Shown here: positions 1-13,366 of the stretch, in pieces
Position numbering within the stretch: position 1 is the stretch's first letter
Layout: each line of letters begins with the position of its first letter
NCBI RefSeq assembly: GCF_001649575.2
Contig: NC_051449.1
Span: forward strand, 14,015,775-14,079,774
Length of the DNA stretch: 64,000 nt
DNA from: Kryptolebias marmoratus
Taxonomy: Eukaryota; Chordata; Actinopteri; Cyprinodontiformes; Rivulidae
Direction of reading: 5' to 3'
Notes under the pieces: model-generated
The model's database searches: none
Told to the model about the DNA's origin: nothing
What the model saw: the letters and a program-made list of their open reading frames with translations, nothing else
Made by a program: the position numbers and the translations under genes

Positions 1-1148
1 AATTAAACGAAATAAACATTTGAAATATATGAGTTTGTATGTAATGTATGAATATAATATACAAGTTTCACTTTTTAAATGGAATTACTGAAATCAATCT
101 ACTTTTTCATGATATTCTAATTTTATGACCAGCACCTGTATATATTAAAAGAGTGACTGGAAACAATTTCCATGATCCCTTCAAGAACTGAAGACGGTAC
201 AAATTATTTTTTTCTTTCAAATAAATCTTTATTTTTCAGTTTTAAATAGCTGAAATAAAAAACAGACACAGGTAAATAAAACAATATGGTGATCATTCAT
301 ACAGCTATGTGTGCATATTGATTCTGGTTCCTGTAGAAACTGTAAACCAACACAGAAAACCACCTCAAGAGGAAATTAGTTGCTTGTCTTAATTGTTTTG
401 TCGCATGTAATTTTATCCTGAGAAATTCAATATGATGTCCCAATTTAAAGTAAATTAAACAATCGATATTGCTGACTGAAAACAAACAAACAAACAAATG
501 AGAAATACACACAGGACACCCAGACACTCTAAAAATATCATCAAAACCACTCTGAACTATCACAAAGAAAAATAAAAAGAGTAATGAGAAGTAAAACAAG
601 GAGGCCTAAAAATTTGCAGGGCTGAAAAAGTTTGAAACTCCTGGTAGTTCACTGTCTGACAAACACTATGGGTTTCTTGGCCAGCCATTCAAGTAAACAG
701 TGCAGGCAGAATGTCTAACATAAAAAAGAGAGACTAAAATGATGGAGTTCGCAAGAAAACAAAGAGCGAACAAAGATGAGAGTAAAGCGAACGCTTGTCA
801 AACATTAGAATTTCTTTTACACGCGTGTTTTAGATCTTTGGGTCCGTCGGGCCTCTCAGAGAGCGACCCAGAGGAAGAATACTATTCTGATCAATAATTA
901 GTCTGCCCCCTGCATTCACCCTCAAGAACTTGCTTATCTTACACAATTTAAATTCTGAGCTACTTCAAATAACACAACCCCACACTCAGAGTGACGAGAA
1001 AAAAAACACATCCAACAATAACCAGAAGAAACCCAGCAAAGATCAAGTTTCATGTTAGTAAAAATGTCCGTGTGAGAAACTGACTCTCGGACTGAGCCAG
1101 CCGGTCCTTCGGATGGAGAGTCCTCCATCGTCACAAGTCTTTCAGGAA

Positions 1149-1178
1149 GTGTGTGTGTGTATGTGTGTGTATATGTGT
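1149..1178. repeat. (TG)n microsatellite, interrupted
   Basis: GT dinucleotides with short interruptions lie inside the predicted cdc34 3' UTR. Confidence 0.9.
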
Positions 1179-1448
1179 GGGGCGGTGGGAGGAGGGGACA
1201 GTCCACCAGTAACAGACAAAAAAAAAAAAGCTTTCGAAGATGTTCTGGCATGCACAAGAACTTTGAAAACACCGTCACACGACAATTCATCCACGTCTCA
1301 TCCTACTGAAGGAAAGGCGCTGTAAAACTCGGAAACGCTGGATAGTCGCAGCGCTTTGTCCGGCACAAACAAGCACCCCCGAGTCCGGGAAAAAGTCCCG
1401 CCGCCTCGGCGACGCCCGGTTACAATTAGGGAAATTAAAGATATGCAA

Positions 1449-1453
<5 letters not shown>

Positions 1454-1520
<67 letters not shown>
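1454..1520. repeat. (GA)n microsatellite, about 67 bp
   Basis: An uninterrupted GA/TC tract lies in the predicted cdc34 3' UTR; the transcript strand would carry (UC)n. Likely length-polymorphic. Confidence 0.97.
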
Positions 1521-1522
<2 letters not shown>

Positions 1523-1928
1523 AAGCAATGTTTTGAAGAGTTTGCACCAGTTCAAATGTGATCGTTCAGGGCGGTACCTAACCAACCATACCTTATTCTA
1601 AAAACACGTGACTGGATCTCATGAGCAAAGTGATGTTTAATGTGATGATGGGAACAGTTCTCAAAATTAGATTTAAAAAAACAAAAACTGGTGACTTTTG
1701 TGCTGGTGCAAATCTTAAAGTCTGACCTCATGGTGAGACATCACTTTAACCTCTGAGACTCAAGGGGAGGAAAAAAAACAAACAAACAAAAAAAACAGCT
1801 CTTGTACGATTTAGAAGAGGGAAGCTTCCAGTATTTCTCGGTTGTAAACCCAGAACATCTGGCAACCCAGGCAGAGATGAGGGTTGAGCGCACTGTCAGC
1901 CAGACTCGGCTTTCTGGCGACAGGAACG

Positions 1929-4308
1929 TCACGACTCCTCGTTGCCCGAGTCGTCCTCGTCATAGCAGCAGTCGCCGTCGCCCTCCTCCACGTCGTCGTC
2001 TTCGTAGTAATAGTCATAGAAGAGGTCGGAGCCTTCGTCGGGGGCCGGGGCGCGCGTACGCACGCAGTACTCTGCCAGCGTGGTGGGCACCTTCACGCCA
2101 TCGCGCTCAGCCTCTGCCTTGGTGGCCATCACCTGTTTCCTACAGGAGGGAGAGGGTAGATTTGAAGAAGTCTGAATTATATTTCTGTGGACTAACTCTG
2201 CAGATCCCTGTCCTCAGAAGATATGAAGAAACTGGAGTGACTCTTAAAACAGAGAGAGGCTTAAAACTAATCTGTTTCGATCACTCCAGTTACAAAAAAA
2301 AAGACGCTGCACAAACGTTTACCTGATGATCTCGACGTATTCCCGGTCCTTGCCTTTGCTGTCCCTCCATTTGCGGTACATGACGGAGGCATCCACGTTG
2401 GCAGGGGAGAAGGTGTTGGGCTCGTTGAGCAGAGAGATCACGCTCAGCAGAATCGTCCTAGAAGCAAAACCAAGAGAAATGAATATAACACCGAACTGCT
2501 GATGTTTTCAAATAAGGACAAGCAACTTAAGTAAAAGCTAAAATAGTTATTCAACTTCCTTCTTCAAGTTCATTCTGTGACTCAGGAACTTTGAAAAGTG
2601 TAAATTATTGTCACATAACTGATCAAGTCTGTAAAGTTAAACTTTTCCGGACCCGTTAAACTGAATTTTTTTAACGGAACAAGTCATTCTGAGTAAAACA
2701 AGATTACAGTAGTTTAATTAACAAATCTTAAATAGAACTACCTTTACTTTAGTTCCCCTTTTTTAGCAGTTTTAGGATGTTAAAACACTGAGAACAGATT
2801 GCACAACAAGAACAATAATTTAATGAGAAGAAGAAGAAGAAGAAATGAAGTGAGTGGACATGTCCTCCCACACCAGACAAAGCTTCACACCGAGTGAGTG
2901 ACGCAGCTGGGAGTCCTTTCAGGAAGCAGCGTGTAAGCTGCTGTTGCCGCCGCCGCCGCCGCCGCTTGTGGTCACCGCCATAGAGTTGGTGGCAGCTTTG
3001 TGCTCGGCGTGCAGATCTCTTCTTCCATTGTGTTTGCAGACACGAGCACAAATCAGGAAATCGGTTCATTTCAGAGAAATGATGCCACCTTCTAACAAAA
3101 ACCAAAAAAGAAAAAAAAACAAAAACGATCTGCAATGCACTAATCAAAGCATCGTTTTTTTTTTTGCGTAGTTCAGCGCGAGCAGGTGACTTGATTAGAA
3201 CTTAAACAGACTTTTTTTTTTACCCTCCTCTACTAAAAGGACATTTTAAGAAGATTAATTGAGTTCAGAGCAGCAGAGCCCTGAAGCTGGACAGCAGCCA
3301 GCGCGCCGACTGTAACGCTACTTGTGGAACTTGTTTTTTTAATATTCTCAACAGCAAGTCTTTACTCACAGCTTCCCCTTTAAAGAAAGCACAGAAAGAA
3401 ACCATTAAATCTTAAAATGGTGCCTTGATGTTTTTTAGAAAAGGGCAAAGTTTCGACCACAGACGTGTTACTGTCACGTTATCACTGCTTATTGTATGCT
3501 TGTCTTTGAAAGACAGCATAAGATTTTACAAAATGAGTCTAATTTTGTCTGTAAATGAGTGAAGGGGTCGGGGGTGTAGGTGTGGAGATTCTGCTGGTGT
3601 CTGTAAAGCGGTGAAGAAGAAGAAGACACAGCTGATGATGAATGATATACGATGAGCAGGGGTGAATTATTGAAGTGGCTGAGAGAGTGAGGACAAAGAA
3701 GGGGGGGGACAAGAAAGGAGAGAAACACGAGGCGAGAAAAGGACGACAAAAGGAGGGAGACGCTGCTGACCGGACATTCTGGGTTGGATTCCACCTCTCC
3801 GAGGGCAGCTCTCCGCTCTGAGGGTCGTCCACGGGAGGATGCAAGATGGAGATGCACACGTCTCCGTTCTGAAACAGAAGAAACCCACACTCAGCTGCGG
3901 GCGCCGTCGTAAATACGTCCCTGTTAGCCCGGGGCCGTGAAACTTTACCTCATAGATGTTTGGATGCCACATTTTGGTGAGGAAGCGGAAAGCAGGCGGA
4001 GAGTATGGGTAGTCTGTTGGAAACTTGATCCGAGCCTTGGAGAAATAAAACACTCACTTTGGTTGTTTTGTTCACTGCATTGCCTCCATCACTGTCATTT
4101 CTTAAAAGGTTGATCATCTTACCTTAAAGTAGCCCCCTTCATAATGAGTGTTTGGTGGTCCAAAAATGGCCACTTCCCAGTTGTATAAATCAGCCTCGTC
4201 CACCAGAGTGATCTTAAATCCCTCGACAGGCTCCTCCTGGAGGCTTTTCATTTCCAGCATCAGAGCTTTCTGAGAGCTGGCTACATGAGAGGGGTCGTGC
4301 TGCGCCAT
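1929..4308 (-). CDS. cdc34: Ubiquitin-conjugating enzyme E2 R1 (Cdc34), 5 coding exons, complete
   Basis: Coding exons on the minus strand: 4308-4123, 4035-3949, 3868-3771, 2457-2323 and 2139-1929. They total 717 nt and encode 238 residues; all borders are GT/AG and in phase. Cdc34 is the E2 that passes ubiquitin to SCF (cullin-RING) substrates in nucleus and cytosol. The protein starts [16 protein letters not shown], has the E2 core motif [18 protein letters not shown] with the catalytic Cys at about residue 96, and then the acidic insert [19 protein letters not shown] found only in Cdc34/UBE2R enzymes. The tail is strongly acidic and ends DDSGNEES. The stretch [13 protein letters not shown] matches CDC34 better than its paralogue UBE2R2. 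The length equals the family norm (about 236-238). The start is the first ATG upstream of the conserved SSQKAL motif. Divergent from cactin. Identity as a UBE2R enzyme is very secure; CDC34 versus UBE2R2 is likely but not proven. Confidence 0.95.
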
Positions 4309-5872
4309 CCTGGGAGCTAATCTGGAGCCGACAGCTTTTGTTTACACCAACACGGCTGGGTTAGCCTGACCAGCAAACAACCTGCAGCGGCAACAACTTC
4401 TCCTTTTTTTATCCAACCCCCCCTCCTCCTCCGACGCTCGCAGGCAGAGAAAACAGGCCGAACCCGAGCAAAACAAAAGACCGCGCCGACCCGCAGCCTT
4501 ATCGCACAAAGTCAGGACTCAGAAATGGGCGAAACGAGGGGAAAACATCGCAGCTCCTCCCCAGCTTTGGGTAGATTTACCTGGCAGGACAGCCGCGGAT
4601 ATAAGCCGTAAATCTACTGGTAGCTAATGGAAGCTAAAAGCTCCGTCGCTCCGACCGAAGCCGAGCTGTCCGCTGCGGAAACACTTCCCTAAACTACTCA
4701 CAAGAATAAATATTAAACAGAAAACTACGAGCAATCACCCGAAACTACACTAAACTATAACTCTGACAACAGAGGCTGAAGCCTTCACAGAAAACACTGG
4801 ATAGGGAAACACTGTGTTGCTGAAAAGACTCCTCTGTACTCTGAAAACAGGTAATGGCGCCTGGTGCACTCTGGGATTTGTAGTCCAACAGACTTATCCC
4901 CCCCCCCCTCTTTCTTTTCTTTTTTTTTCTTATTAGCAAGTAAAACTAATAAATACGTTTCTTTTACACAAATAATGCCATTCTAAACAAAAAAAGGAGA
5001 AATTGCATAACTTGTGATTATTTCTATAACTTTTAGCAACATTATCCAGTTGCTTTCAGATATCTAAAATAATTTCCCTGCATTAAAGAATGCAGGGTGT
5101 TTTTATTTATTTTTTATGTTTTCTTAAAAATCATATGACTGAATTTGAATTTGAAAATCAGATGAGAAAAAGTGTTTGTTTCTACGTGATCTCTAAAGTA
5201 TTAATGATGTGAACTGCAACATAAATGGCAAATTATTAATAATAAATTATAATAAAAATCTTTTAATAGAGCAAAATATTTTGCCATTGTAAGAGAAAGC
5301 TGTGCAGGTATTGACAGTTTTTAAAGCGTATTTGTTTAAAAAGGAAATGTCATTTTAACTGTAACTCCTTCAGAGAGGAATGAGGATCATGACTTGAGAA
5401 GGTATTCTGTGGATGTGATATTTATAAAGAAATAAAAAGTATATGTCTAAGAAAAAATGCATTTACAGCTTTTCTTATCAAAACTAGTAGTCATTTTATT
5501 GTTAGAGAAAAATACACGAGTCTTGTAAAGATACATTAAAGACTTTTGTCACCTTATTGAGTGACTCATTTGTAGTTTATTTTTTATCGCGCTGATTGTG
5601 ACGTTTAAAATGTGCTACAATGTAAAAGACCTCTTTTAGGTGGCTCTTAGGTGCCTTAATAAAAAGTTTTAATCGTTTTAAACTTGACAATGTATTTTTT
5701 TTTCTTTTTGAGCGGATGTATTTTAGAGAATAAAGCAACTAATAATAAAATATATAAATATTTTAGGTGCACAGTGATAGAGTTTAGTCTGTTGTGACGC
5801 TCAGCGGTCGTTTACACCTCTTATTTACGCGACACGCTCCGTTTCGGGCCCCTTGAAGGCAGAAAGTTCGTG
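4309..5872. promoter_or_regulatory. Divergent intergenic region between cdc34 and cactin
   Basis: This 1.56-kb interval separates the two start codons. The first ~550 bp next to cdc34 is GC- and CpG-richer (about 4380-4700) and probably holds the cdc34 5' UTR and promoter. A poly-C/poly-T stretch follows at about 4897-4930, then AT-rich DNA without coding signal up to about 5780. The cactin 5' UTR probably starts near 5780-5870. No TATA box or transcription start can be assigned with certainty. Confidence 0.45.
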
Positions 5873-8800
5873 ATGGGTTCGAAATCACGTCGCAGATCCC
5901 GCTCCAGGTCCAGAAGTCGGGGCCGAGACCGGCGGAACAAAAGCAGAGTGAGCAAGTCGCGATCTCCCGACGAGAGGAGAGGCCGCAGTCGGTCTCCGGG
6001 CTCCAAGAGAACAGCCCGGGGCCGAGGCAGATCCAGCAGCGGGGCCTCGAACCATGGCTCTCCCGTCCGACCTCAGCAAAGGGACCGATCCGGGTCCAGC
6101 AGCGGCTCGGATGCTGAAAAGAGGAGACGACGAGCACACCGCCAGAGCAGCAAATCCAAGGATCGGTCGTCCAGGTAACTTTTACGTCACCTCACGGTTT
6201 ATCGTGAATTTCCAGGTGTTCCTCGAAACGACAAAATACATTCAGTGACTCGCCTAGGAGTGCATAACTCACCCACAGCACAAGTCTTACATGATTCGAG
6301 TGACAAATAGGAGTGTTCCAGTAAACCTGCTTGTTGATACCTTCATAAAGCATAAGGTTCTAACCAGTGGAAGGTAATACATAGTCCAGATGGGAAAAAC
6401 GTAGATTTCAGCATTCACTTGGCTGTTACTTTGACACTTACATTGCTTAGAAGAGACTCAGAGAACACAGTAAAAGCTCTGAGGTGCTCACTAAGGATTC
6501 AGTGTCCCACAGGTACCATTCTGATGGGATTCAGTGGCATCTGTGGGAAGCTAACCTAATCCACAGAAAACCCACCCACAGTTCATCAGAACAAACAGAT
6601 CTACTGCTAAGATCTCTCCAACAGATGCCTCAGAACACATTCAGATGTTATTTGTTCATATCTTGACTTGTCAGAGTGGTTGTTCTGATAAAAGGCTGAA
6701 CAGCTAAATTTTAGGCCACTAGTCATTATAGTATCATCTCTGACAAAGTTTTGAGCCTTCTGGTGGATGTGGATTTTTGATATTAATTTTAACAACATCC
6801 ATACTATTTTTCAGTCCAGATTCAGATAATTCCAACATGAGGTGGAGGAGGAAGGAAGTGGAGAATCGCAGCGGTAGATCTCGTGAGAGAGGGAAGGGAA
6901 GGTCTCAGTCCGGCTCCGACTCGAATGATGGAAGCAGCGACGGAGAAAGGAGGAGAAGAAGAAGAAAAAGTCCTGACAGAGGAAGCCCTTCCAGAGACCG
7001 ACAGACGAGGGAGTCGGGCAAGGAGCGATGGAAGAGCAACAGGGACCAAGAAAGATGGCAAGACAGGGACAAAAGCCGGGACAGGAAGAAGAGGAGCAAA
7101 GAAAGGGAGCGAGGGAGAAGTAGGAGAAGCGAAGAAAGACCGGATGAAAACAGAGGGAGGCGGAACGCCAGTTCGTCTGAGTCATCGGAGAGCTCAGGGT
7201 CGGATTGTGAGAGCCAAGCAATCAAGGAGAAAGAGGAGAGGAAAAAACAGAGGGAGATGATGAAGGCTCTGGAGACGCCAGAGGAGAAGAGAGCCAGGAG
7301 GTTGGCAAAGAAGGAAGCAAAGGAGAAGAAAAGGAGAGAAAAGATGGGTTGGAGTGAGGAATACATGGGATACACCAATGCAGACAATCCCTTTGGTGAC
7401 AACAACCTGTTAGGCACATTCAAATGGCAAAAGGTAAGTTCCTCTCCCAGAACTGTGTGTGATTATGTTTTCAAACTGAGCTTTGAAGCGTTGTCATCAT
7501 GATTTTTACTCCGCGTGTCTTCTCAGGCATTGGATATAAAAGGCATTGGCCATCTCAGTGAAAAGGAGCTTAAAGAAAGGAACAAATGCATTCAGGAGGA
7601 GAACCGCAGAGAACTGCAGAAGGTATGAATCACTGGATTTTTTCTTTTGTTTTTTTTAACCACTTACCAAGACTGGGACACAGTGGAAGTGGCAACTTTA
7701 TTTACCAGCTTTGTGTGTTTTTATTTAGGTGAAACAGCTGCGATTAGAGCGGGAACGAGAGAAAGCCATGAGGGAGACGGAGCTGGAAATGCTGCAGAGA
7801 GAGAAGGAGGCCGAACACTTCAAAACCTGGGCTGAACAGGAAGACAACTTTCACCTGCAGCAGGCCAAGCTAAGGTTGGTGTGCAACGGTATTTTCATTT
7901 TTTGGTTCCTATGTAACAGCAGTCATTCTTCTCTGTGTCACGTTTTGTTTGTTCCTACAGCAGTTCCATGATACACAGATGCTCGTATTCATCCTGTTGT
8001 TTGCCATCTGTTTAGGTCCAAGATAAGGATTCGTGACGGCCGTGCCAAGCCCATCGACCTCCTGGCGAAGTACATCAGTGCAGAGGATGATGATCTGGCT
8101 GTGGAGATGCACGAACCTTACACATTCCTCAATGGGCTGACTGTCACCGACATGGATGATCTGCTAGAGGACATTAAGGTCGGTGGCGATCCCACGTTAA
8201 TCCAAAAAGGGCAACATAGCACACCTGAGCACTGGTAAACTTAAAGTAGAAATTTATTGCAACATTTCAGTGACTAGGCCGACACCAGGCACATAGTTTC
8301 CAACAATTAGAATCCAGTCACATCTAAACGTCACAAAGATGCAAAATGCTACAAATCGTTCATGATGTTCACACTAATATGATCCATCCGTCTATTTTCT
8401 TTACCTGCTTCTCCACTCCGGGTCACGGGGAGCTGGTGCCTATCTCCAGCCATCACTGTGCGAGAGGCGAAGACACCCTGGACAGGTCACAAGTCCATCG
8501 CAGGGCCACATAGAGACAAATGAGACAAACAACCATTCACACTCTCACTCACACCTAGGGACAATTTTAGAGTTACCAATTAACCTAACATTCAATTTTT
8601 TGGTCTGTGGGAGGAAACCGGAGTCACTAAAATGATACAAAGGCATATTTACATAAAGGAACACCCAACCAACAATCAAAACAATCATTTGTCCACTGCA
8701 GCTACTCCAAAAAGACAGATTCTTGTTGTCTGTGATCCCCTTGATGCAGATGCAGTAATATGAAAAATATCAAACAAAGTTCAAATGTAATTGCAGTTTC

Positions 8801-11800
8801 CTTGACTACACATAAAGATTTATTAAACAAATGACTAAATGAACCTTATATAAAATCTACATATTGATTGGCTAACCCAAAAGGAATATATATAAAAAAA
8901 ATAATTTAAAAATCATTTCCTTTTTTAGGAGAAAAACATGAAGGTGGTTTGACGTCTATAATTGTTTTTTTCTTTTTACAACAATAAAAAACGTTCTATC
9001 TTCCAAATCAACTTTTCTATGATTGCGCAAATTTCGTTGCAAAATCTTATTTTTATCTTTGGAAGTGATTTTTATTTGCACGTTTTAGGTGCAAGTATGG
9101 ATACAGTTTGTGTCCCAGTTTTTTCCAACTTGTTTGTGGTGTATTCTGGAAACATTTGACCAAGAACAGAAATGATGCAACGACCTTCTACCTCCAGTTT
9201 TAATCGTGTGCAGGCGTGTCACTTTGCTTCTTTAGATTTGTATATTCTTTTCCTGCTCCAGTGAAGTTATAGTTGTGGAAAGAACTTATTTTCATTTAAT
9301 CCTACGAGAGTGAAAACTTGTCAGAATAGAACCTGAATAGACTCTAAAAGGCCGGGGCCGCTGGCTGGAACAAGAACCACACACTTCAAAGGTTACAGCG
9401 TTTTAAACCTGTACAATCTTTAGTCAATCTGTCAAAACCTTTAAATCTAAGACTGAGATTAGTTTTCTGATCAACCATACAACCGCAGGCAGACGTTGTC
9501 AAGAAATATCAGAGGAATCTCACCTCAGCACTTAGTTTCTCTTTCTGGATCTTTGATGTTGCGGAAAAGACGGACACACAAAACGAGTTCCAGACCAGAG
9601 GTTTAATTACCAATACATACATTTATTCAAACATTCAGCCGAATGGAGACAACAACTCACCAACCAGAAGAAACAGCAACACGTTCCCAGTTGTGTCTGA
9701 GGTGATTCCCCTTTCACCTCCTTTTTATACCATGACCCGTGCCCAAGACCAGGGTTTTCTGCACACAAACAGCTGCAGCAGCTTGTTTTTCTGTCTCAAG
9801 GATGGCTTCCTAATCTCACTCGCCCCTTGTCATGATGTCCTGGAGCCTTCGTCTTCCCTCACCCCACAGACACAGCTTTTCTTTTGTGATTATTTTATCG
9901 TAAGCTAAGCATAACCTCATTTTAGCAATCAAAGTATCAAAGTTTGATTATACTTCACAACATATATATTTTTAATTTTGCTCAAGTAAGACTGATCTGC
10001 ATTTTGACGCTTGGTTGCTTCCGGTTGCTTCACACGTTCTACTCTAACAACAAACCTTGTCTGGTTCTGGTTCTTTGTCTGGCAGGTGTACATGGAGCTC
10101 GAGCAAGGCAAGAATGTGGACTTCTGGAGAGACATGACGACCATCACCGAGGATGAGATCAGCAAACTGAGGAAGCTGGAGGCTTCTGGGAAAGGACCAG
10201 GTAACGTGTTGTCCACGCTGCTTCTGTAGAGTCCTTGTATGGACTGGATTGGATTTGTGATTTTATTATTTTTTTTCTGGTTTTGGAGCCTAAATATAGA
10301 GATAGAAAATACGTCTGTGTGTGAGTCTAGACAGACTTGCTTCATGCATTATTTTTTCTTTTTTCATTCCCTTAGGTGACCGTCGTGAGGGCATCAACAC
10401 AGCTGTCAGCACTGATGTTCAGACTGTGTTCAAAGGAAAAACGTACAGTCAGCTGCAAGCCCTGCACCTGAACATCGAGGGGAAGATCCGGGCCGGAGGA
10501 TCCAACCTCGATATCGGTTACTGGGAGAGTTTGCTGCAGCAAGTCCGAGTCTACATGGCCCGAGCCAGGTGCGAGTTCCTCACTGATACTTTGAAACCCC
10601 CTGGCGCCGCATGATGTCAACCTCCAAATAACGCTTCCAACTCTTTTTGATCTGTTTAACAAAACTTGTGTGTGTCGTTTGCTTTTTCATTTTATACAAG
10701 CGAATGATTAAAACAAAAATCTTCTGGTCCAGGTTGAGAGAACGACACCAGGACGTGTTGCGCCAGAAGCTGTTTAAGCTGAAACAGGAACAGGGAGTGG
10801 AAAGCGAGCCTTTATTTCCCATCATCAAAGAGGAACCGAGGAGTGAGGAAGATGAGTAAGTTACCAAGAAGCTTCATCTTCACTGGGCCCGTATAACTTA
10901 AAAAAAAAAAAAGAAGACAAGGAATACTTTGATAAGCTGTCACTTCACATTTCAGTAAAAAACCAAAACCCTTGATGTTCTGTGACAGGGAGAGAACTGC
11001 AGAGCGCGCAGCAGAAGAACGCGGCCCGTCTGCGCCTTCCTCCAGAAGCAAGAGCAGGGAGAGGGTGGAGGAGGACGAGGAGGAGGAGGCTCGTCCGTCC
11101 ACATCTGCGGCAGGAGGTCAGGAGCAGGACGGAGGGGAGAAGCGCGAAGGGAAGGACGAAGAGGGGAAGGACGAGGCCGTGTTGACGGAAGAGGACCTGA
11201 TCCAGCAGAGCCAGGCTGATTACGACTCCGGCCGCTACAGTCCCACGCTGCTCACGTCGTCCGAGCTGCCGCTGGACACTCACACCATCACCCCGGAGGA
11301 AGACACACACAGGCTGCAGTTGGCCCGCAGGCAGCTCCAGGTCACCGGTACGACACTCTGGGCTCACGCTCCACAGCCGATAAAAGCAGACTCATATTTG
11401 AAGCAGACCTGTTGCCTTCACTCTTTATTTGTTTATTTCAGGGGACGCCAACGAAAGCGCAGAGGACGCCTTTGTGCGCCGAGCCAAAGAAGGCATGGGC
11501 AACGACGAGGCTCAGTTCAGCGTGGAGATTCCCGTCTCGGGGAAAATGTACCTGTGGGCCGACAAGTACCGCCCCAGGAAGCCGCGCTTCTTCAACCGGG
11601 TCCACACGGGCTTCGAGTGGAACAAGTACAACCAGACGCACTACGACTTCGACAACCCCCCGCCCAAGATCGTCCAGGGCTACAAGTTCAACATCTTCTA
11701 CCCGGATCTGATCGACAAGCGCTCCACGCCTCAGTACTTCCTGGAGCCCTGCCCCGACAACAAGGACTTCGGGATCTTGAGGTTCCACGCGGGCCCGCCA

Positions 11801-11932
11801 TACGAGGACATCGCTTTCAAGATCGTGAACAGGGAGTGGGAGTACTCGCACCGGCACGGGTTCCGCTGTCAGTTCGCCAACGGGATCTTTCAGCTGTGGT
11901 TCCACTTCAAGAGATATCGCTACAGGAGATAA
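5873..11932 (+). CDS. cactin: Cactin, spliceosome C complex subunit, 10 coding exons, complete
   Basis: Coding exons: 5873-6174, 6815-7433, 7527-7622, 7729-7874, 8016-8178, 10086-10200, 10376-10568, 10733-10855, 10989-11347 and 11442-11932. They total 2607 nt and encode 868 residues, all in phase. Cactin is a conserved nuclear protein found with the spliceosome, needed for accurate splicing, and linked to Rel/NF-kB (Cactus) signalling. The N-terminal ~270 residues are rich in RS/RD dipeptides. The conserved core begins at EEKRARRLAKKEAKEKKRRE and GWSEEYMGYTNADNPFGDNN. The cactin mid domain includes GRAKPIDLLAKYISAEDDDL and VYMELEQGK. After an acidic linker comes the C-terminal cactin domain (about 740-868), from YLWADKYRPRKPRFFNRVHT to the ending LWFHFKRYRYRR. 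The human protein is 758 residues; the excess here is mainly in the RS region and acidic linker. The ATG at 5873 is the first in frame. Intron 5 (8179-10085) carries a dispersed repeat. Confidence 0.96.
8385..8622 (+). repeat. Fish-type dispersed repeat in cactin intron 5
   Basis: The stretch has the familiar fish pattern of a CATCCGTCTATTTTCTTTACC-like start, GGGTCACGGGGAGCTGGTGCC, GGACAGGTCACAAGTCCATCGC, a run of CACACTCTCACTCACACC and an end near CTGTGGGAGGAAACCGGAG. I recognise the pattern as a common interspersed family but cannot name it. A degraded related piece lies at about 58900-59090. Confidence 0.75.
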
Positions 11933-13366
11933 AGAGTACTCACCTGTCCGATCAAATCCTGCAGGACTGGGTTCCACACGTGTAAATGACATCGGTTTGG
12001 TTCTGTAATCTGCTTTGTGTTTTAGCTGCTCTCACATGAAAGTGGAGTTACGGCTAAAATCACTGTCCTGTTGTCTGAAAAGGTAAATTGTAACTGTAGT
12101 CTGCTGATTACATATTAAAGTTTTTTTTTTAACAAATTTGCACGTTGACACTCACTGGATGTTTTTCTGCTGTAATTACAGACTCAAGAACACAAAGTAT
12201 TTTTAGATTTTTGTAAGAAAACATGTAGAAAATTTGAGTTTATACACACAAATTCAAAAAAGGATTCATATCTGTAGGTGACAACATCTGCTTTTCACAG
12301 TCTTGCTGAAAACACACACCCCAAAAATACATTTAGAAACCAAGCAAGGACTATAAAAAAAAAAGTTAGAAACGAAATGGCTCAATTTGAGGACAGCAAA
12401 GTGTGGGGACCTCAGGAAAATTGTAGAAAACCGAACAATTAAAAGCACATTTTCAAAACAGAACTCATATTTACACCAAAAAACAAACATTTGTGCTCAT
12501 TTCAAAAGTTAAGTCTCAATAATACATAAAGAAAATCCTTGTGGAAAAGTTTTATACTTAAACTTGATTTAAATGGCTCCTTACAGGTTTAAACTCGGGT
12601 GTCACAGTTGGACCAGATATTCAGTAGTACTGCTTAAAAAAATGTACGTCCCATTCATCTGTCACACTTATTTGGCACTCAGTAGAACTCATTGCACAGT
12701 GGAGTGGAAAAAGGTGGCGTGTTGTGAATCGTTTCATAAGAGCACGAACAAAAAGGCGTTCAGTGAAGAGTAAGTATGATCAGGTTATGGCTATGGTTAT
12801 GGAGCTGCAAACGGCACCTGGAGCATTTTAGACAAAAGAGCGAGTCGTGAATTTTACTCTTAAATGCACCTAAAAATCCGTGAGGGACGACCCGAAGAGG
12901 TGCAAGCCGAAAGCCAAAACGTGAGGAAAGAGCTTGCACAACAGCCTGAAACGCTTCCAGAAGTCAAAGCTTGTTACAGCATGAAGGAGAAGCTGCCCTG
13001 CTCACAAAAAGTGAGCACAAACTGCTCATTGCAAAAAAAAAAAAAAAAAAGTTCAGAGGCTGGGACACTTATATAAAGGAGCTGTTATTAAACAACTTTT
13101 TTATTCCAGTCTGCTCTTCTTCTTTGGGACACACTGAAGCCGTAAAAAGGCCAACAGAAGAGGCGTCGTCTTGCAAAAATATCGACTAAATGTGAAGTCT
13201 TTGACTTCATGCCTTTTGAAAATAGTCTTTTTTTTAACTCATGTATTCACGTAGTATCTTAATGTCAGTGCAGCACAATATTGCTGACTCATTAATCCAC
13301 CGCGCAGGTGTTGCATCGTTGGCCTCTGAATCACTGTGTGCCCCCATTCCCCCCCCCTCCATCAGC
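11933..13366. other. Convergent 3' region of cactin and the semaphorin gene
   Basis: The left end holds the cactin 3' UTR. The right part should hold the minus-strand 3' UTR of the semaphorin. A minus-strand AATAAA at about 13100-13105 lies ~265 bp past its stop codon and is a candidate poly(A) signal. Poly-A runs occur near 13034-13051. I see no coding signal. Confidence 0.4.
12114..12119 (+). terminator. ATTAAA polyadenylation signal of cactin
   Basis: An ATTAAA hexamer lies 182 bp after the cactin stop codon, followed by a T-rich stretch. This would give a short 3' UTR. Confidence 0.55.

Larger units (their letters stand above)
228..1928 (-). other. Predicted 3' UTR of cdc34
   Basis: No other gene is seen between the cdc34 stop codon and the window start. 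An AATAAA polyadenylation signal on the minus strand (228-233) would end a 3' UTR of about 1.7 kb. The stretch holds a TG-rich tract and a long GA tract, plus short chance reading frames. The extent is inferred from one hexamer only; earlier poly(A) sites are possible. Confidence 0.4.

Noticed and set aside
6811..7423. Minus-strand frames of 79-172 codons rich in Ser/Leu
   Set aside because: They are antisense shadows of the Arg/Ser/Glu-rich cactin exon 2.
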